Origin: Cinnamomum chago
Taxonomy: Eukaryota > Streptophyta > Magnoliopsida > Laurales > Lauraceae
Length of the DNA: 64,000 bases
Direction of reading: 5' to 3'
Assembly (NCBI GenBank): GCA_038049695.1
Contig: CP142452.1
Location: 49,062,501 to 49,126,500, forward strand
Shown here: positions 35,901 to 46,999 of the stretch, one piece after another
How positions within the stretch are numbered: position 1 is the stretch's first letter
How the letters are laid out: every line of letters starts with the position of its first letter
The notes under the pieces: model-generated
Told to the model about the DNA's origin: nothing
The model's database searches: none
Seen by the model: the letters and a program-made list of their open reading frames with translations, nothing else
Position numbers and translations under genes: made by a program

Positions 35901-37609
35901 AGATTCATTCCCATCATTGTTGCAAATTTATTTTTCATTATTAGTATTTTCTTATCTGGGAAAATTGTTGGAAATTTTCCAAATTTGTGGTTTTTAATTT
36001 TTTTTAACTGGATATTATCTGAAGAGTATTGCAGGAAAAAAAAACTATCAAATAATTATTTCTAATAATATATATATATAATACGATTAATTTATTAATA
36101 GATTTCTTTGATTTTTTCAATTTTACTTTGTTATTCTTATGATTTTCTCAATAATCTCGGTTTTTGTCAATGTTTTGAGAATGTTGCGATACTATCAGAA
36201 ATGGAGCATCCTACATAAATATCACAATATTATCAGAATAATTTCAGAACATCTCCCATATTTTTTTTTGACACTGCTCAATGTCCATATTTTAAAAGAT
36301 CTAAATGCAGATTACAGCAAAGCTGTTGTCTGTTCCCTCAATCCCAATGTAAGGGTAGAACAATCAGGCCATTGGACAAAATGGCTTTTAGTTTAGAGCC
36401 CAGTTGTTTGCATGGAGTTTGGATTGCTAGGAATTCTAAGAATGTATTCATAGCGGTGTCTAAAATTGAAGAAACACAGGTATAAGTTCCAAAAATTAGG
36501 TAGCCATCACTATAGTAAATCAAATACTTGGAATATTAAAGTCCAATCTTCATCTCCATCTTTTATCCTCCATCTCTCGCCATATTTCCATCTTGTTGGA
36601 ACTGATTTTACATAAATAACTCGGAACTCAATTCCATGTAAGCAGAGTGGGTTCTAAGAATTCCATGTAAGCTCTAAGGGCGACCCACTTATTGAAGTTC
36701 TAAACGACTCATGGTAAAGTGGGATCTAATAAAGGAATATTACAGAGGGGAAGACTGACTGATACTGTGTGTAATCAAGATGGCACCCTCACTTTCCTAA
36801 GACTTGATTTACTTGTGATAATTATTTTCTAGCAAAGGGGAGAACATTTGACGGACATTTGAGATCTTGACCATAAATGTATTCAATTTAGCATTGTTGA
36901 TAGGAATTCCTCATAATTTAATTCCAAGGAAACGAACAGGCCCTCAGAAAAAAAAAAGTCCTTTTTTCCACGATCCAACGGGAACATAGAAATCATTTAG
37001 AAAAAAAAAAAAAAAAAAAAACAACCCATCTACAGCCCATTACCCACTTCATTCCCCTTAAAAGAAACCTGATCTTGGTTATTCAGGTTACCCCAGATAA
37101 TCTCAATCTAAAATCCTAAATTGGATAAACCAAGGACAACAGAAATTCTCTAAGACTAAAAAAATGAAGAGAATCGTCTCCCAAACTCAAAGCACAAAAC
37201 AAAGAAAAACCCAATTCCAATCAAACTCAACCAAACTAGAAAACTCCAAACACAAAATCAAGAAAGCCCCAAAATTCCAATCAAATTCAACAGAACTAGA
37301 AAACCTTTTTCTCTTACCAACAAATCTGCATTGGTCGCAGAAAGGGTTAGACGAGCACATGACACTCTCCTCCACCACATAGAGCGGGATGGCGACGCCT
37401 CTCTTCTCATCCACCAGCAATGTGCACCATATCGGCATCCCCTCCACGGTGTAGTCCTCTCTCTCCCCACATTCCCGGAGAAACACCCGGACATTGTTGC
37501 GAAACGATTCACAGAAATAGCCCTCCGATCCAGGACCCAGAAATGAGTGAAACCCGAAGGCCTTTGCCTTTTTTTTTTTCTTTGGATAGTCTTCAAAGAT
37601 GGAAGCCAT
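32925..37609 (-). CDS. MMD1/DUET-type PHD-finger protein, three exons
   Basis: Exons 37609-37318, 34673-34433 and 34332-32925 (292 + 241 + 1408 = 1941 nt) join in frame to 646 residues; all introns are GT-AG (GTTG/GTAAGAG, CTCTGGCAG/GTTGG, CCCG/GTAAGG, CAATGCAG/GGAAG). The product matches plant PHD proteins related to Arabidopsis MMD1 (At1g66170), At1g33420 and At2g01810: a basic N-terminus (KKKKKAKAFGFHSF), FRNNVRVFLRECGE, FCDQCRFVGWS across junction 1, HLLHGLIHCNGFGHLLWING, LPYAAAYGQPWFGRWGYKF, then a C-terminal PHD finger with C586, C588, C601, C604, H609, C612, C627 and C630 (C4HC3). MMD1 reads methylated histone H3K4 in male meiocytes and controls meiotic genes; a nuclear chromatin-reader role is expected here, but which paralogue this is cannot be told by eye. 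No breaks are seen. Intron 1 is 2.6 kb and holds repeats. Confidence 0.93.
35280..35365 (+). mobile_element. possible tRNA-derived SINE fragment in intron 1
   Basis: GGTTTGAGCCTGG near 35337 resembles a pol III B box and is preceded by GGTGGTAAGGGACATC. No clear poly(A) or target duplication. Weak call. Confidence 0.28.
36398..36945. mobile_element. possible MITE in intron 1 of the PHD gene
   Basis: The left end GAGCCCAGTTGTTTGC and the right end read inward, GAGGGCCTGTTCGTTTCC, are imperfect inverted repeats, and AGGAATTC follows inside both. The target duplication is unclear. AT-rich and non-coding. Confidence 0.3.
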
Positions 37610-38025
37610 GATTGGGTAGCTTCGAGCTTCTCCAATGGAGACACAGCGGGAGACAGAGCGAGAGAGAAGCTTTAGCGCTGTTGTTTCAAATGGAAGAATT
37701 TACTGAAATGGCCTCTGGTTGGCTGCTTTGATGGAGGAAGAGATGAGGATATTTTGGGGATTTCTTGAGGGCGTCTGATGAAGTTTGTTTTAGCCGTTAG
37801 TGGGGATGCAAGTGGAGGGAAAGATCCGACGGTTGAAACTCGATGGGGCAGCAGGTTGGATCGTATCTACCGTGGATTTCTTAACTGTTCTGTGCAAGTT
37901 GCTGCTGCTACTCGGCAACTGGACTATGAAGAATCTTCTGCTGACGTGGCTGTTATGGATTGGTGGAAACATGGGGATTGGATTTTTTTTTTATGCCTGG
38001 CTTTAGTTTGAGGATTAGAGAATAA

Positions 38026-39349
38026 GGGCGTGTTTGGCATCGTTTAGTGGGATGTTCCTATCTTCCAATGAGATAAGGTTGTGGAAAAATGTGTAAATCA
38101 AATTTTAATCTCGTGGGAAGGAATTTCAAAATCTTATCACATTGGCATAAGAAAGTGGGAATGAAAAAAAATTTATTTTTTTTAAGAAACAACTTGCTGG
38201 CACAATTGTTTTACTTATCTCTTGCATTTTAAAGAATGTCATTTAAATACTCTAAATCCTCATGTTTACAATCTCAAAGAAGGTAGCCCCACTTTATAAT
38301 TATTAAAAACGGGTCACGTGGTTATAATTACAAAAGGTGGGCCCATATTATAATTCTATAATGGTGGGACCGTATTAAAAATCCTGTGAATGTGGGCCCT
38401 ATTTTCTAATTTATAAAGGTAGGCATCACGTTATAATTTGTAAAGGTGGGTCTCATGTCTACAACCACAGAAAGGTGGCCCCACTTTATAATTCTTTAAG
38501 GTAGGTCGCATGGTCGCAATCGCTAAAGGTGGAACCACATTGTAAATCCTATGAATGTGGGCGCACATTGTGAATCCTTGAATGTAGCCCTCGTGTTCAG
38601 ATTTCTAAAGGTGGGTACCACATTGTAATTTTTTAAAGGTGGCTCCCATGTTCACAATTACAAAAAAGATGGTCTCCACATTATACTTTCTATAAGGTGG
38701 GCTCACATTGTAAATCCAATGAATGTACTGCCCCATGTTTAGATTTCTAAAGGTGGGCACCACATTGTAATTTCTAAAGGTGGGTCATGTGTCCACAATC
38801 ACAAAAAACGTGGCCCCACTTTGTCATTCATAAATGTGGGTCACATGGTCATGACCACAAAAGGTGCACTTACATTATAAATGGTATGAATGTGGGCCCC
38901 ATATTCTAATTTCTAAACGTGGTATCATGTTGTAATTTCTAAAGGTGGGTCACATATTTATATTCACAAAAGGTGGCCCCACATTATAATTCCTATAAAG
39001 GTTGGCCCACATTGTAAATCCTATGAAAATGGGTTCAATGTTTTAGTTTTTAAAAGTGAGTACCGCATTGTAATTACTACAGGTGGGTTCCATGTACGAT
39101 AATAATAGAGCGGCACAAACAATAAAAAGTGGGTCTCAAATTGTAAGTCATACGCCCGCTACTTAGATCAAAACTTTTATAATGTTGCCAAGCAAGTTCC
39201 TTACAGTATAATATATTTTCATTAGAGTAATTTAATATAATGACGCCAAACAAGTTCTGCAGAGTATAGTCTCGGCACAACATGATCTCAGCACAATCTG
39301 ATATGAGCACAAAATTGGGAAGAACACAAAAACGATGCAAAACTGACCC
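38026..39349. mobile_element. PIF/Harbinger-type non-autonomous element with internal tandem repeats
   Basis: 1.3 kb, starting GGGCGTGTTTGGCATCGTTT and ending with the imperfect inverted repeat GGGTCAGTTTTGCATCGTTT read inward. A 3-bp TAA flanks both ends (38023-38025, 39350-39352), the TWA target of PIF/Harbinger. Most of the interior is a tandem array (38280-39110). No transposase is present. It lies about 0.4 kb upstream of the PHD gene's start codon. Confidence 0.72.
38280..39110. repeat. ~167-bp higher-order tandem repeat of ~35-bp AAAGGTGGG units
   Basis: The landmark TATGAATGTGGGCC (variants) recurs near 38382, 38548, 38716, 38883 and 39020, at spacings of 166, 168, 167 and 137. Within each period are four to five ~35-bp subunits, each with (T)AAAGGTGGG plus CACATTGTAA or CACATGTTCACAATCACA. 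Copies are quite diverged. Confidence 0.8.
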
Positions 39350-39511
39350 TAAGGCAGTGCTTTTTCTGCACGTATGTAACTTGTGCAGTTAAATCAGGGC
39401 CGTAGAAGGATTACTTTTTATGGATGACCCCAAAAAAAGATTCAGTCAGCATGCATGCTTTCTCAATGGGCCCATGTAGTTCAGCATGGAATAGTGTGGC
39501 ATGTAGGTCTA

Positions 39512-39868
39512 GGGGTGCTCATGGGCTGGGCAAGCCCGAGCCCGATCCGGGCCTAGCCTGCTTTGGGCCGGGCTTGGATATGTAATGAGGACTCGATTAA
39601 TAATTGGGCCGGGCTTGGATTCAGTGATAGAAAGCCCATAGCCTGGTCCAGCCCGTCTTGTGTAAGAAATGCACATAATTTAATTTAATTAGTGCTCTAA
39701 TTCCCACAAAAGTGACGAAAAGCCTGATTCGGCCCGGCCTGATTGATTAAATGGATGGGCTCAGGCCTAACTTTTATGGCCCGTGTCGGGCTTGGGCCAG
39801 TATTTCTAAAGCCGGGTTGGGCCTGGATATGCCCTTGCCCGGCCCTGAATGCCCATTTGGCCTACTCT
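39512..39868. repeat. GGGCCGGGC-rich dispersed repeat, hAT-MITE-like
   Basis: Ends are GGGTGCTCATGGGCTGGGC and, read inward from the right, GGCCAAATGGGCATTCAGGG, imperfect inverted repeats. The interior repeats GGGCCGGGCTTGGA. This composition is common in small plant hAT-like elements. No 8-bp duplication was found. Confidence 0.4.
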
Positions 39869-39929
39869 ACGATCAACCTAAAACCCTCAAATTACCTATA
39901 TATCGTTGTTAAATTAACATTTACTATGA

Positions 39930-40137
39930 GGGCATGTTTGTGTAGCCGACTTTACGTGGAAAGGTATGGAGAAAGGAAATACTTTTTCTTCAGTAAAAAA
40001 AAAAAAGGGTTCTATGTTTGGCGGAAAATAAACCTTTTTTTATTTTTGCGATTCTACGGAAAAAGCATTTTTGATGGTTGAATGTAGAAAATGTTGTGTG
40101 CAGAACTAGTTTTCCATAGCACTGCACAAACAAGCCC
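39930..40137. mobile_element. Tourist-like MITE
   Basis: 208 bp with inverted termini GGGCATGTTTGTGTAG and GGGCTTGTTTGTGCAG. The flanks TGA and TAA are close to a TWA duplication. Non-coding. Confidence 0.58.
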
Positions 40138-40203
40138 TAAAGTTTAACACTCATTTGGGTTTTATAGGCCCTTGAATTGATAATGTAAAGTTGGTGGTAG
40201 TAA

Positions 40204-40501
40204 GGTCATGTTTTGCAACCAAATCTCCGGATTTAAAGAATTAATGTTTGGAAATTGTAAATCTTTGAAAATTTGAGCCAATTTTGAGGATATTTAGGTT
40301 TGTCCACCCCCACACATAAGATTTGAAAATCTTCAAGTTGTGGATTGATGCAATGACACCAATTTCTCTCAGCTAGAAACACTAATGTATACTGATATTG
40401 ATGTGAAATCCTTGGTGAGAATCTTTAAATCTGCAGTAGCAAATAATTCTCAAATTTATAGATTTTTGTAACAGATTTCTCACCTATTACCAAACATGTC
40501 C
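40204..40501. mobile_element. Tourist-like MITE
   Basis: 298 bp with inverted termini GGTCATGTTTTGCAA and GGACATGTTTGGTAA; flanks TAA and TAG. AT-rich and non-coding. Confidence 0.55.
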
Positions 40502-41370
40502 TAGGGTTTAACGGTTGTGATCATACAGACAATTTAGAGGCGTATAGAAATGCACCTTTGCGATCATGATCAATTTCTCAATTTTTTTCTGGGGTTAAGT
40601 TACCTGGAGACCTTATTCCCACTTGATGGTCATGCTTCGAAGTGGGCTGCACCGGCTAGGCCATGCTAGGGATAACTTGGCCGTTCCTGAAAATAACAGT
40701 TATTTTTTTATATATATTTTTTTATGTCCAATACCAACGGGATCGTCTCTCCCTTGTACACATACTGATACAACCAATACAGACTGATGATACAGGCCAA
40801 TACAACTCTCAATTGCACCATAAAATTGCTCTGATATGGGTCGTTTGTCATTTATAAACAAATACAAATCAAATTCTTGAATCGATCAAATATAGTGTTG
40901 GATACCAATAATTTATTTACATCTTATTTTTCTCTGGTGCATCTTATGGTTAGCCAAAAGGACCTGACCCATTGGCAACTACAATGGTCAAGTCCATTCT
41001 ATGACCTACATTTCATTAAAGATGGAAATAAGTTGCATATAGTTGTTAGTCATCCCATCAATGAAACTCATTGCAATGGATGTGGAGAATAAAAACAATC
41101 CAACACCTTATTTCTTTCACACAAACTTACTTGGAAAAAAACCCAGAAAACCTCCTTATTTTCACCATGGTGCTTACTCTCAATGCAAATACAGGTTTTG
41201 TACTTAAGAACATTATTTTACCTCCATCCTAGCCATCCATTCAATGGGCTCCGCTTGTGCAACATCATTCACGAACCAGTTGATATCATCACAGTGGTAT
41301 GTGAATCGACACAAACAGCAGTAGCTTACAACCCTGATGTAGGGGTATAGTTATACATTGTAGCTACTTC

Positions 41371-42714
41371 CTAGTAACCTGGTGTATTATATCCATAGCA
41401 GGTGGAGGAGCTGAAAGGGTTAGGACTAGGGTCATAAACTTGCACCCTTCGATCATCGGTCTCATTCTTATCTTTCAAAAGTATGCATCTGTGTTTGTTT
41501 CTATATCCGTAATCACAGTGAAATGGATTATGTAATACCAAATTAGCAGGGCGCCCTGCAGTGGGTTCTAGGAGCTCCTCCCAACTCGCATCATTAACTT
41601 CCAATCGAATTAGAGGCTCTTCATCCTCTCCTTCCTTTCCTTCATCAAACTTATTCCAGTCCATACTAATCACCGACTGTAATCGTTTCAGATGTCGTTC
41701 AGTCCCATCTTCTGACTCTGACATGGATGATGGCGGTGTAGTAGACAATGATGATGATGAGGATGATGAGGATGATGATGATTCAGTTAACTGCCACATC
41801 TCATTAAGGAAGGACTCCAATGCACGGATTTGTATGTGGGGAATCTTGTCTACAAAGGGGTATTCATATAGCCCACACAAGCCCATCCCTTTGCATGACT
41901 CGTAGAACTCATTGAGCCGGCTCGCTTGAGTTGCTGCTTTCTTGTAAATTTTGAGCGCCGAGATGGAGCTCCGGTACTGCATTTGGAATAGGTTGTCAAG
42001 CAGAACCACAATGTCCCGCCTGAAGGTGGCGTAGCACTCAAAGCTGTCGCGGACTATCTGCTTCATTGCAGAACGCACGATGAAGTTTCGGACAGTGGCC
42101 CCGGTCGGGTGGCAATCTATGACTCGATCTATGAGACTCTGGAGCTCAGGTAAGAGGTTGAGAATCCGTCCTATCTCCTTCATCTTCTCCGGTAGGCTAT
42201 CGGGTGGCTCAGTTTCCTTGGTTTTATCATTGGAGAAGTAGGAAGAAAAGCAGTTAAGGGCCTCATCAAGGAGATGCGCATATGATTGGATGAAGAGGGT
42301 AAGGTCATGGGAAATGGAAGGAGATGAAGAGGTATCGCGAAAGTGGCATGGGTGCAACGATAGCAAACCATTGGATCGAAACCATAGGATATCAGATCGG
42401 AATGAGGTGGATTCAGGGAGGGAGTGGAGGAGACGGTGGAGGAGTGCTAGGCACTTGAGTGCGACTCGCCAGCTTTGAGTCTTTCCAAATCGGCGAGTGA
42501 AGCTGAGTGCAAAGGCTTTTGATGAGGAAGGTGACAAGGATAATATCTTCAAGAGTTCTCGGACATACTTTTCAGGTAAGGGTACCTCATCGGGGGCTGT
42601 CGCTTTGATGACAATGAAGTCGAGGTCACAAAATCCACTGATCGTAGCCACCTTCGCATAACTGACGCTCCCGTGCTCCCAGAGAGCGGTGTAGGCTTGC
42701 CGTAATCGTCGATG

Positions 42715-42717
<3 letters not shown>
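41371..42717 (-). CDS. ANTH-domain clathrin assembly protein (AP180/CALM-like), single exon
   Basis: An uninterrupted 448-residue frame. Residues 1-280 are an ANTH domain: it starts RRLRQAYTALWEHGSVSYAK and has the phosphoinositide-contacting region IVIKATAPDEVPLPEKYVRE (about 35-54), then a helical solenoid typical of AP180 N-terminal homology, with FRRDIVVLLDNLFQMQYRSS near 230. A poly-Ser run (near 315-322) opens an acidic, disordered tail. Two NPF motifs (397-399 and 433-435) should bind EH-domain proteins. The family recruits clathrin and cargo at PtdIns(4,5)P2 membranes. The closest relative I recall is Arabidopsis At1g33340, also intron-poor. The start is the first ATG, directly after a long CT tract. 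No breaks. It could act in endocytosis at the plasma membrane or TGN; the specific cargo is unknown. Confidence 0.94.
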
Positions 42718-42718
<1 letters not shown>

Positions 42719-42776
<58 letters not shown>

Positions 42777-42794
42777 GTAGAGAGAGAGAGAGGG
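42719..42794 (-). promoter_or_regulatory. CT/GA microsatellite in the 5' UTR of the ANTH gene
   Basis: About 50 bp of uninterrupted GA on the plus strand (42719-42770), then a broken extension to 42794; in the gene's sense this is CT ending a base or two before the ATG. GA/CT tracts in plant leaders bind GAGA-binding BPC factors and can raise expression. The tract is seen; the regulatory role is inferred. Confidence 0.75.
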
Positions 42795-43586
42795 TAGATT
42801 AAGCTATAACAATGGCTTTGGTGCCATGGGGTTGCATTGAAATGAACGACTTGAAAGAGATAGGGTGTTGTGTCTATTTTCTTTCTTCTTGGCAGTGTTT
42901 GTAAAGGGGTTCTTCGATAGGATCGTTGCTCCAAGAAAAAACAAAGTCTTCAGTGCATCTCCTGGAAACAGATCAATATGATTTGTCCCGTGAATGTCAA
43001 AACCTCTTTTCTTAATACAAGGAACTGTCGTTTTGTTAGTGAAGACCATTTGTGGGCTTCGGTATTGGTTGAGATGAGTGTGAAATGTTAAACGTTTGCT
43101 GTTTTGTTAGTGGACCAGCTAAAAATGGTGTTTTTAATTGATGTAGCTTATACCATCTAGGCATGTGGTATGAGTAGGCTGAACTTTGTTACAAGCAGGT
43201 ACATTACATGGACTTTAATGTGATAAAAATCGTTTTCCTATTTCGTTCTAAGGAGCCTGTTTTCCGCGGCCATGGCCATGGCCCCCAAAAATTCTCAGAA
43301 AAACACCTTAAACTTAGAGCAAACCTCATGCTTTTTCACATTTGCCCAACCCCGCAATAATTTCTTTATTCCATAATGCTCGCCTAGGAAAATATCCTCG
43401 TTCCGCCCTTACCCACCTTCTATACATTAAAGCTGGATGTTAGTTGGAAATAAAAAGCCTCAACTCTCTCCTCTTTGAGCCATATCAGCTCTTCTATTCC
43501 ACATTGGTCATCTATCCTCTCCTTGCATAATGTTTTGGAATTGTCAACTTAAATTCTTATCCTATCGAGGAGAGTAATTTAATCCA
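42795..43586. other. promoter side of the ANTH gene; no gene
   Basis: Presumed 5' region of the minus-strand ANTH gene. No clear TATA box or other element can be assigned by eye. Confidence 0.3.
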
Positions 43587-43589
43587 TTA

Positions 43590-43886
43590 GGGCCCGTTTG
43601 GTAATTTACTTTTAAAATAAAGTGGAGTTAAGTGAAATGAAAAGAATGAATAAAATATAAGTAAGTTATGATTGTATTTTGCTTTTAGTTGTTAGGGATG
43701 AAATATTTTTGACTTTTTGTATGGGGAAATGGAGTTTTTTTGTCTTTTAGTGAGGAAATGTAGTTGTTTTTTTACTTTTTTATGGAAAAGATGGAGGGAG
43801 TTTTGATAAAAAAGTGCTTTTGATGGAATTTTAAACTTGACTTGACTTCCCTTTAACTTATATTAGTAAAATTACCAAACGGGCCC
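43590..43886. mobile_element. Tourist-type MITE (PIF/Harbinger), intact ends
   Basis: 297 bp with an 18-bp perfect inverted terminal repeat GGGCCCGTTTGGTAATTT and a perfect 3-bp TTA duplication (43587-43589, 43887-43889). The interior is AT-rich and non-coding. A textbook Tourist structure. Confidence 0.9.
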
Positions 43887-43889
43887 TTA

Positions 43890-45310
43890 AGGACTTTCAC
43901 CTCGACATTAACTATCATTTAGGAGAGCTCACTATTATTACACTATTTACGTGTTCCACATAATTATGTTATTTATGGGCGCACTTGAATATTTTATTTA
44001 ATTTTCAGTCAAAAGGCATATTGATAATTCAGCAGTCATTTTCTCATACATTTAATTAAGATGTACTAAAAAAAGTCAAACTTGTACAAACATTTAACCG
44101 AATGCATGATTGGTTTAAGTTCAAATCATAGACTAATTTCCAGATTTTACTCACATATTATTGAAGTGCTATATATGAGTTTGTTTTTACTTAATAAATT
44201 TTAAATATAGATTTATATTTTGATGATTACCCAAATGGTTTATCATTCATCAAATCATATATATTATAATAATATTTAAGTTTAATCTTAGCATTAATCT
44301 TTTATTTAATTTTGCATGAAATTTTAACCCTCGGGCTTTAATGCTAGTAATATTTATATCTGAGAAGAATTATATGATACCACTCCCTAAAAACACTAAG
44401 ACACAAATACACACACGTACTAAAACTTGTCACAAACTTTTCAATGAAGATGTTTATCTCAAATGTCTTCATATCCAATTTTTTTGGTGTTCCCTTTCTT
44501 ACGAATTTAACGTTGCACCCTTTTTTTTTTTTCTATAAGTGACACCCTAAAATATCTTACGTACCCTACATCCCCCATATGCCCAATGACTGTGGTTCGT
44601 TAACTTCTTTTTTGGACAGTTTGTAACTGAATTTTCCTTTGCATATTAGTGGTTTCTTAGGTTTTTGTTTTCCTTCTGTGACCTTAAATCATTTTCAAAA
44701 GAATTCTTTTAAAAAGTCCAAAAGCCATGTATATACGCTCTCGGTGGGATACCCAGGATTTTCGTTTGAATGGTGCAAATCCTAATAAGTAGTTTGGTCT
44801 TGGTGGCTAACCGAGGATTTTTATGTGGATTTTGAGGGTGGATCCATGACTTTTATTAGATTTTTGGAAGTGGATAAATAATTCTCACATATTTTTTGGA
44901 AGTGCACTGCCGTTTGACAGGTGGGACCCTGCCCCCCCTGCCCCGCCCCCCAATGCTTGTACTTCGGTCTGCCCCTGGGAGGACTTTCAATTTTTTCCGT
45001 TCAAATTGTTTGGGTCGTGCCTAGCTTGACCCACCTAAATTCTAATCGTAATTCATCTTTAATTTGATATTCTCAACTCTCAATCAGATTAATAGATAGA
45101 CCGGCTGAATTGAGTTGAGTCCGTACTCACTAGTCCCAGAGGTGGCAATTCCCAAGAGGACCCTAGGTAAAGTTTGATTTTTGGTTGACCCTTTTCACTT
45201 CTGGGTGGTTGGGTATGAATTTTCAACCCTACTGATAAATGAGTTAGGTTTGGATTGGGTCCATGCTTGCTATTTGATGCATCACCCTAATCAAAACCAC
45301 CAACCAATCT
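43890..45310. other. no gene recognised
   Basis: AT-rich intergenic sequence with a C-rich patch near 44930-44952. No supported frame, RNA gene or repeat boundary. Confidence 0.4.
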
Positions 45311-46999
45311 TTTTTTTTTTCCAAAGGTAATTGTAGTAAGAAAGAGAAGAAAGAAAACAAATGCACAAAAGCCTCCAGAGAAGGAGAAAAGGAGGAATAG
45401 GCCACAAAAAACAGGGCCAGAGCAACAGCTAGCGATTAGGGATGGAAGAATTCACATGTATTCTCAAAAAATTGAAGAGGGAGCTGAGCTGCTGACTGCC
45501 AAAAGGTTTTGATATCTTCCTTAGTGAGAAGCAGAGATCATCGTGTAGATGAGCTAAGACTTGATTGAGGGTTAGGTGTTGGTTTTTAAAAATCGCAGCG
45601 TTCCTGGCTTTCCAGAGAGCATATAAAATGGACAGAAATATTGACGCCATGAAATTCTTTCCAGCTGTGCCGTTTCCTCTAGAAAGGGATTTCCAAATTG
45701 AGGAGGTAGAACAGGAGGAGGGTTGCTGGGCGCAAGAAGATTGGAGCAACCAATTCCAAAGGGATTGAGCTATAGTGCAGGAGAAGAAGAGGTGGCTGAC
45801 AGAGTCTTCGCCATTGCAGCAAAGGCTGCATCTAGAAGCTAAGGAGAAGCCAAGGTGCTGTAGATGAGATTCAATGGGGGGTTCTATTGAGCATCAGACG
45901 CCATCCAAAGCAGCTGACTCTGGGGAGGGAGATACCGTACTAAATGAGGGCTGGCCACTGGAGGATGTTGCCCTTCAATCTGATAGCATTCCAAACACCA
46001 TGCAGAGAGATCTGACCATCAGGTGCCTCCTTCTAGAAGAGGTGGTCTCTAGCAGATGAACTGGTAGAGAGATAAGATGTAGCAGAAGTGAGCAGGTCTT
46101 GGTCTGCAATTGGCAAATTCGGAGGGATATGCCAAGAGCCTGAGTGGAAGAAGGATGCAAGTCGTTGGTCCAGAGGAAATTGCAGATTAGGAAAGACAGC
46201 AGAGAGGGGCTTGTCTCCACACCAAGTGTCATGCCATATGTTAATGTCCTTGCCATTTCCAAAAGCCCAGGCACTACCTTGGTGGATGAAGTGAGCGAGG
46301 CGGCAGATTCTCTTCCAGATACAGGATCCATAGATAGTGTTTGCAGGGTTTCAGATGTTGCTGTCCTTGAAGTAACGATTCTTGAACCATGTAGACTAGA
46401 TGGTGTTCATAGTGGTAGCCTGTCAGCCCAGCTTGATGAGGGAAGCATCATTCACTTCAGAGATCCTTCTAATGCTGAGGCCTCCTTCCATCTTTGGGAG
46501 GGTAACTTGAGACCAATTTACATAGTTGGTCTTAGAGGAGGGAGCGTTGCCTGACCAGAGAAAGTGTCTCATCAGATGCTCAATGTCTTTGCAAATGGAT
46601 ATTGGAAGGGGAAGGATGGAAGCTATGTGTATGGGAATACAAGAAAGGACATGCTTGATGAGTATATGATGACCTGTAAAGGAGAGGGTTTTGGTTTTCC
46701 AAGCAGACAACCTAGCATTAATGGAGTCCAGCAGAGGGAGTATGTGAATTCATTTCGGAGATCCAAAGACAATAGGGTAGCCCAAGTACTTGAGCTGAAC
46801 CTGGCTCTCCTGCAGTCCAAGGATGGAGTAGATCTTAGCCTTTCTTCTGATTCCACATTTGCCAATGAAGAGCTGACTCTTGAGGAGGTTAATGTGCTGG
46901 CGACATGATGATTGATATAATTCAAGTAGGTCTTGCATAGCGAGAACACCAGAAGTAGCTCCCTTCATTAGGATGATAATGTCATTAGCATATGTAAGG
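45311..46999 (-). mobile_element. L1-type LINE 3' half
   Basis: Minus-strand coding from the right: RT active-site region at 46999-46960 (LTYANDIIIL, where plant LINEs usually have F/YADD), SQVQLKYLGYPIVFGSPK near 46755-46800, then SAWKTKTLSFTGHHILIKHV, FLWSGN and LPKMEGGLSIRRIS (46710-46430), the zf-RVT region further left, and a C-terminal piece SLFNFLRIHVNSSIP near 45440. A poly-T run at 45311-45321 is the 3' tail. Several frameshifts and stops. The 5' half is missing because a long LTR begins at 47000. Confidence 0.85.
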
